DNA of 6,497 nucleotides from Rickettsiales bacterium (GTDB taxonomy: Bacteria; Pseudomonadota; Alphaproteobacteria; Rickettsiales; UBA8987): contig JAHDHN010000027.1 of the NCBI GenBank assembly GCA_020631295.1, positions 9,274 through 15,770 on the forward strand. Reading direction: 5' to 3'. The notes below the pieces were generated by a model. It saw only the letters and a program-made list of their open reading frames with translations. It made no database searches and was not told where the DNA came from. This document shows, piece after piece, positions 6,391 through 6,497 of this stretch. The first letter of the stretch is position 1. Each line of letters begins with the position of its first letter. The position numbers and the translations under genes were made by a program.

Positions 6391-6431
6391 AAAATCAAGC
6401 AGCGAGTGTAACGAGCGAACGCCTTGATTTT
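6391..6431. repeat. 9-bp inverted repeat
   Basis: AAAATCAAG (6391-6399) and CTTGATTTT (6423-6431) pair exactly. The 23-nt loop contains GCGAG and GAGCGA motifs of the kind common in dispersed bacterial intergenic repeats. The right arm ends in a four-T run, but the stem is AT-rich. No gene is seen immediately upstream to terminate. Confidence 0.6.
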
Positions 6432-6434
6432 ACG

Positions 6435-6480
6435 CCGCGATAGCGGACGGACAATTTTATTGATAACAATCAATAAAATT
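6435..6480. repeat. Small GC hairpin followed by a perfect 12-bp AT-rich hairpin
   Basis: CCGC (6435-6438) and GCGG (6443-6446) flank a GATA loop. Next, AATTTTATTGAT (6453-6464) and ATCAATAAAATT (6469-6480) form a perfect 12-bp stem with a 4-nt AACA loop. No T-run follows on the plus strand. The sequence ends 17 bases later at the window edge, so what the hairpin serves cannot be seen. Confidence 0.7.
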
Positions 6481-6497
6481 AGAAAATACTATAGAAA

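Larger units (their letters stand above)
6134..6497. other. 364-bp non-coding tail rich in inverted repeats
   Basis: No convincing reading frame is seen on either strand between the yifB stop and the window edge. The stretch holds a possible terminator, one double-hairpin palindromic element, four further inverted repeats and an 11-bp inverted pair spanning almost the whole gap. These are listed separately. AT content is high from about 6320 onward. Confidence 0.7.
6189..6497. repeat. 11-bp inverted pair at the borders of the non-coding tail
   Basis: TTTCTATAGTA (6189-6199) and TACTATAGAAA (6487-6497) are exact reverse complements. The second copy touches the window edge, so its full length is unknown. 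The pair encloses about 290 bp with no gene. It could be the ends of a small non-autonomous element, but the motif is AT-rich and a related TTTTTTCTATAG also occurs inside the kinase gene near 2691-2702. Confidence 0.4.

Overview
The window looks like ordinary chromosome from an alphaproteobacterium. The evidence is the Der C-terminus (a YITQAKTRPP-type KH domain ending in ..NPYGEK), the cysteine cluster and ..ACSKAPKCASDY.. stretch of the YifB protein, and dispersed palindromes of the form ATCCCG..CGGGATCCAGG in the gaps between genes. Such palindromes are familiar from Rickettsiales and other alphaproteobacteria. By eye the base composition is near-balanced, well above Rickettsia itself, so I do not go below class level. 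There are no rRNA or tRNA genes, CRISPR arrays, integrases or transposases.

Left part (minus strand, reading leftwards): a divergent CoaE-like P-loop kinase (2655-3341), the ribosome-assembly GTPase Der (1267-2634), and after a 124-bp gap with a perfect hairpin, the 5' part of a multi-pass membrane protein gene that runs off the left edge (1-1142). The kinase and der lie 20 bp apart, or overlap if the GTG at 2655 is the real start of der, so they are probably one transcript.

Middle: a 73-bp divergent intergenic region (3342-3414) appears to hold back-to-back promoters whose predicted starts fall at the start codons, so both transcripts may be leaderless. Rightwards from it runs a secreted, aromatic-rich, probably outer-membrane beta-barrel protein with a strong internal duplication (3415-4329). 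I recognise no named family for it.

Right part: a repeat-bearing gap (4330-4615) with a consensus-like promoter leads to a full-length YifB/ComM-type AAA+ ATPase (4616-6133). The last 364 bp (6134-6497) hold no gene but are crowded with inverted repeats: a double-hairpin palindromic element, a run of four further inverted repeats, and an 11-bp inverted pair that nearly spans the whole gap and ends at the window edge.

The genes do not form one pathway. They are housekeeping functions (probable CoA synthesis, 50S assembly, a DNA-processing helicase-like ATPase) beside envelope proteins of unknown role. I see no strong case for a new defence or biosynthetic system. The least explained items are the barrel protein, the altered CoaE-like kinase, and the structured non-coding tail.
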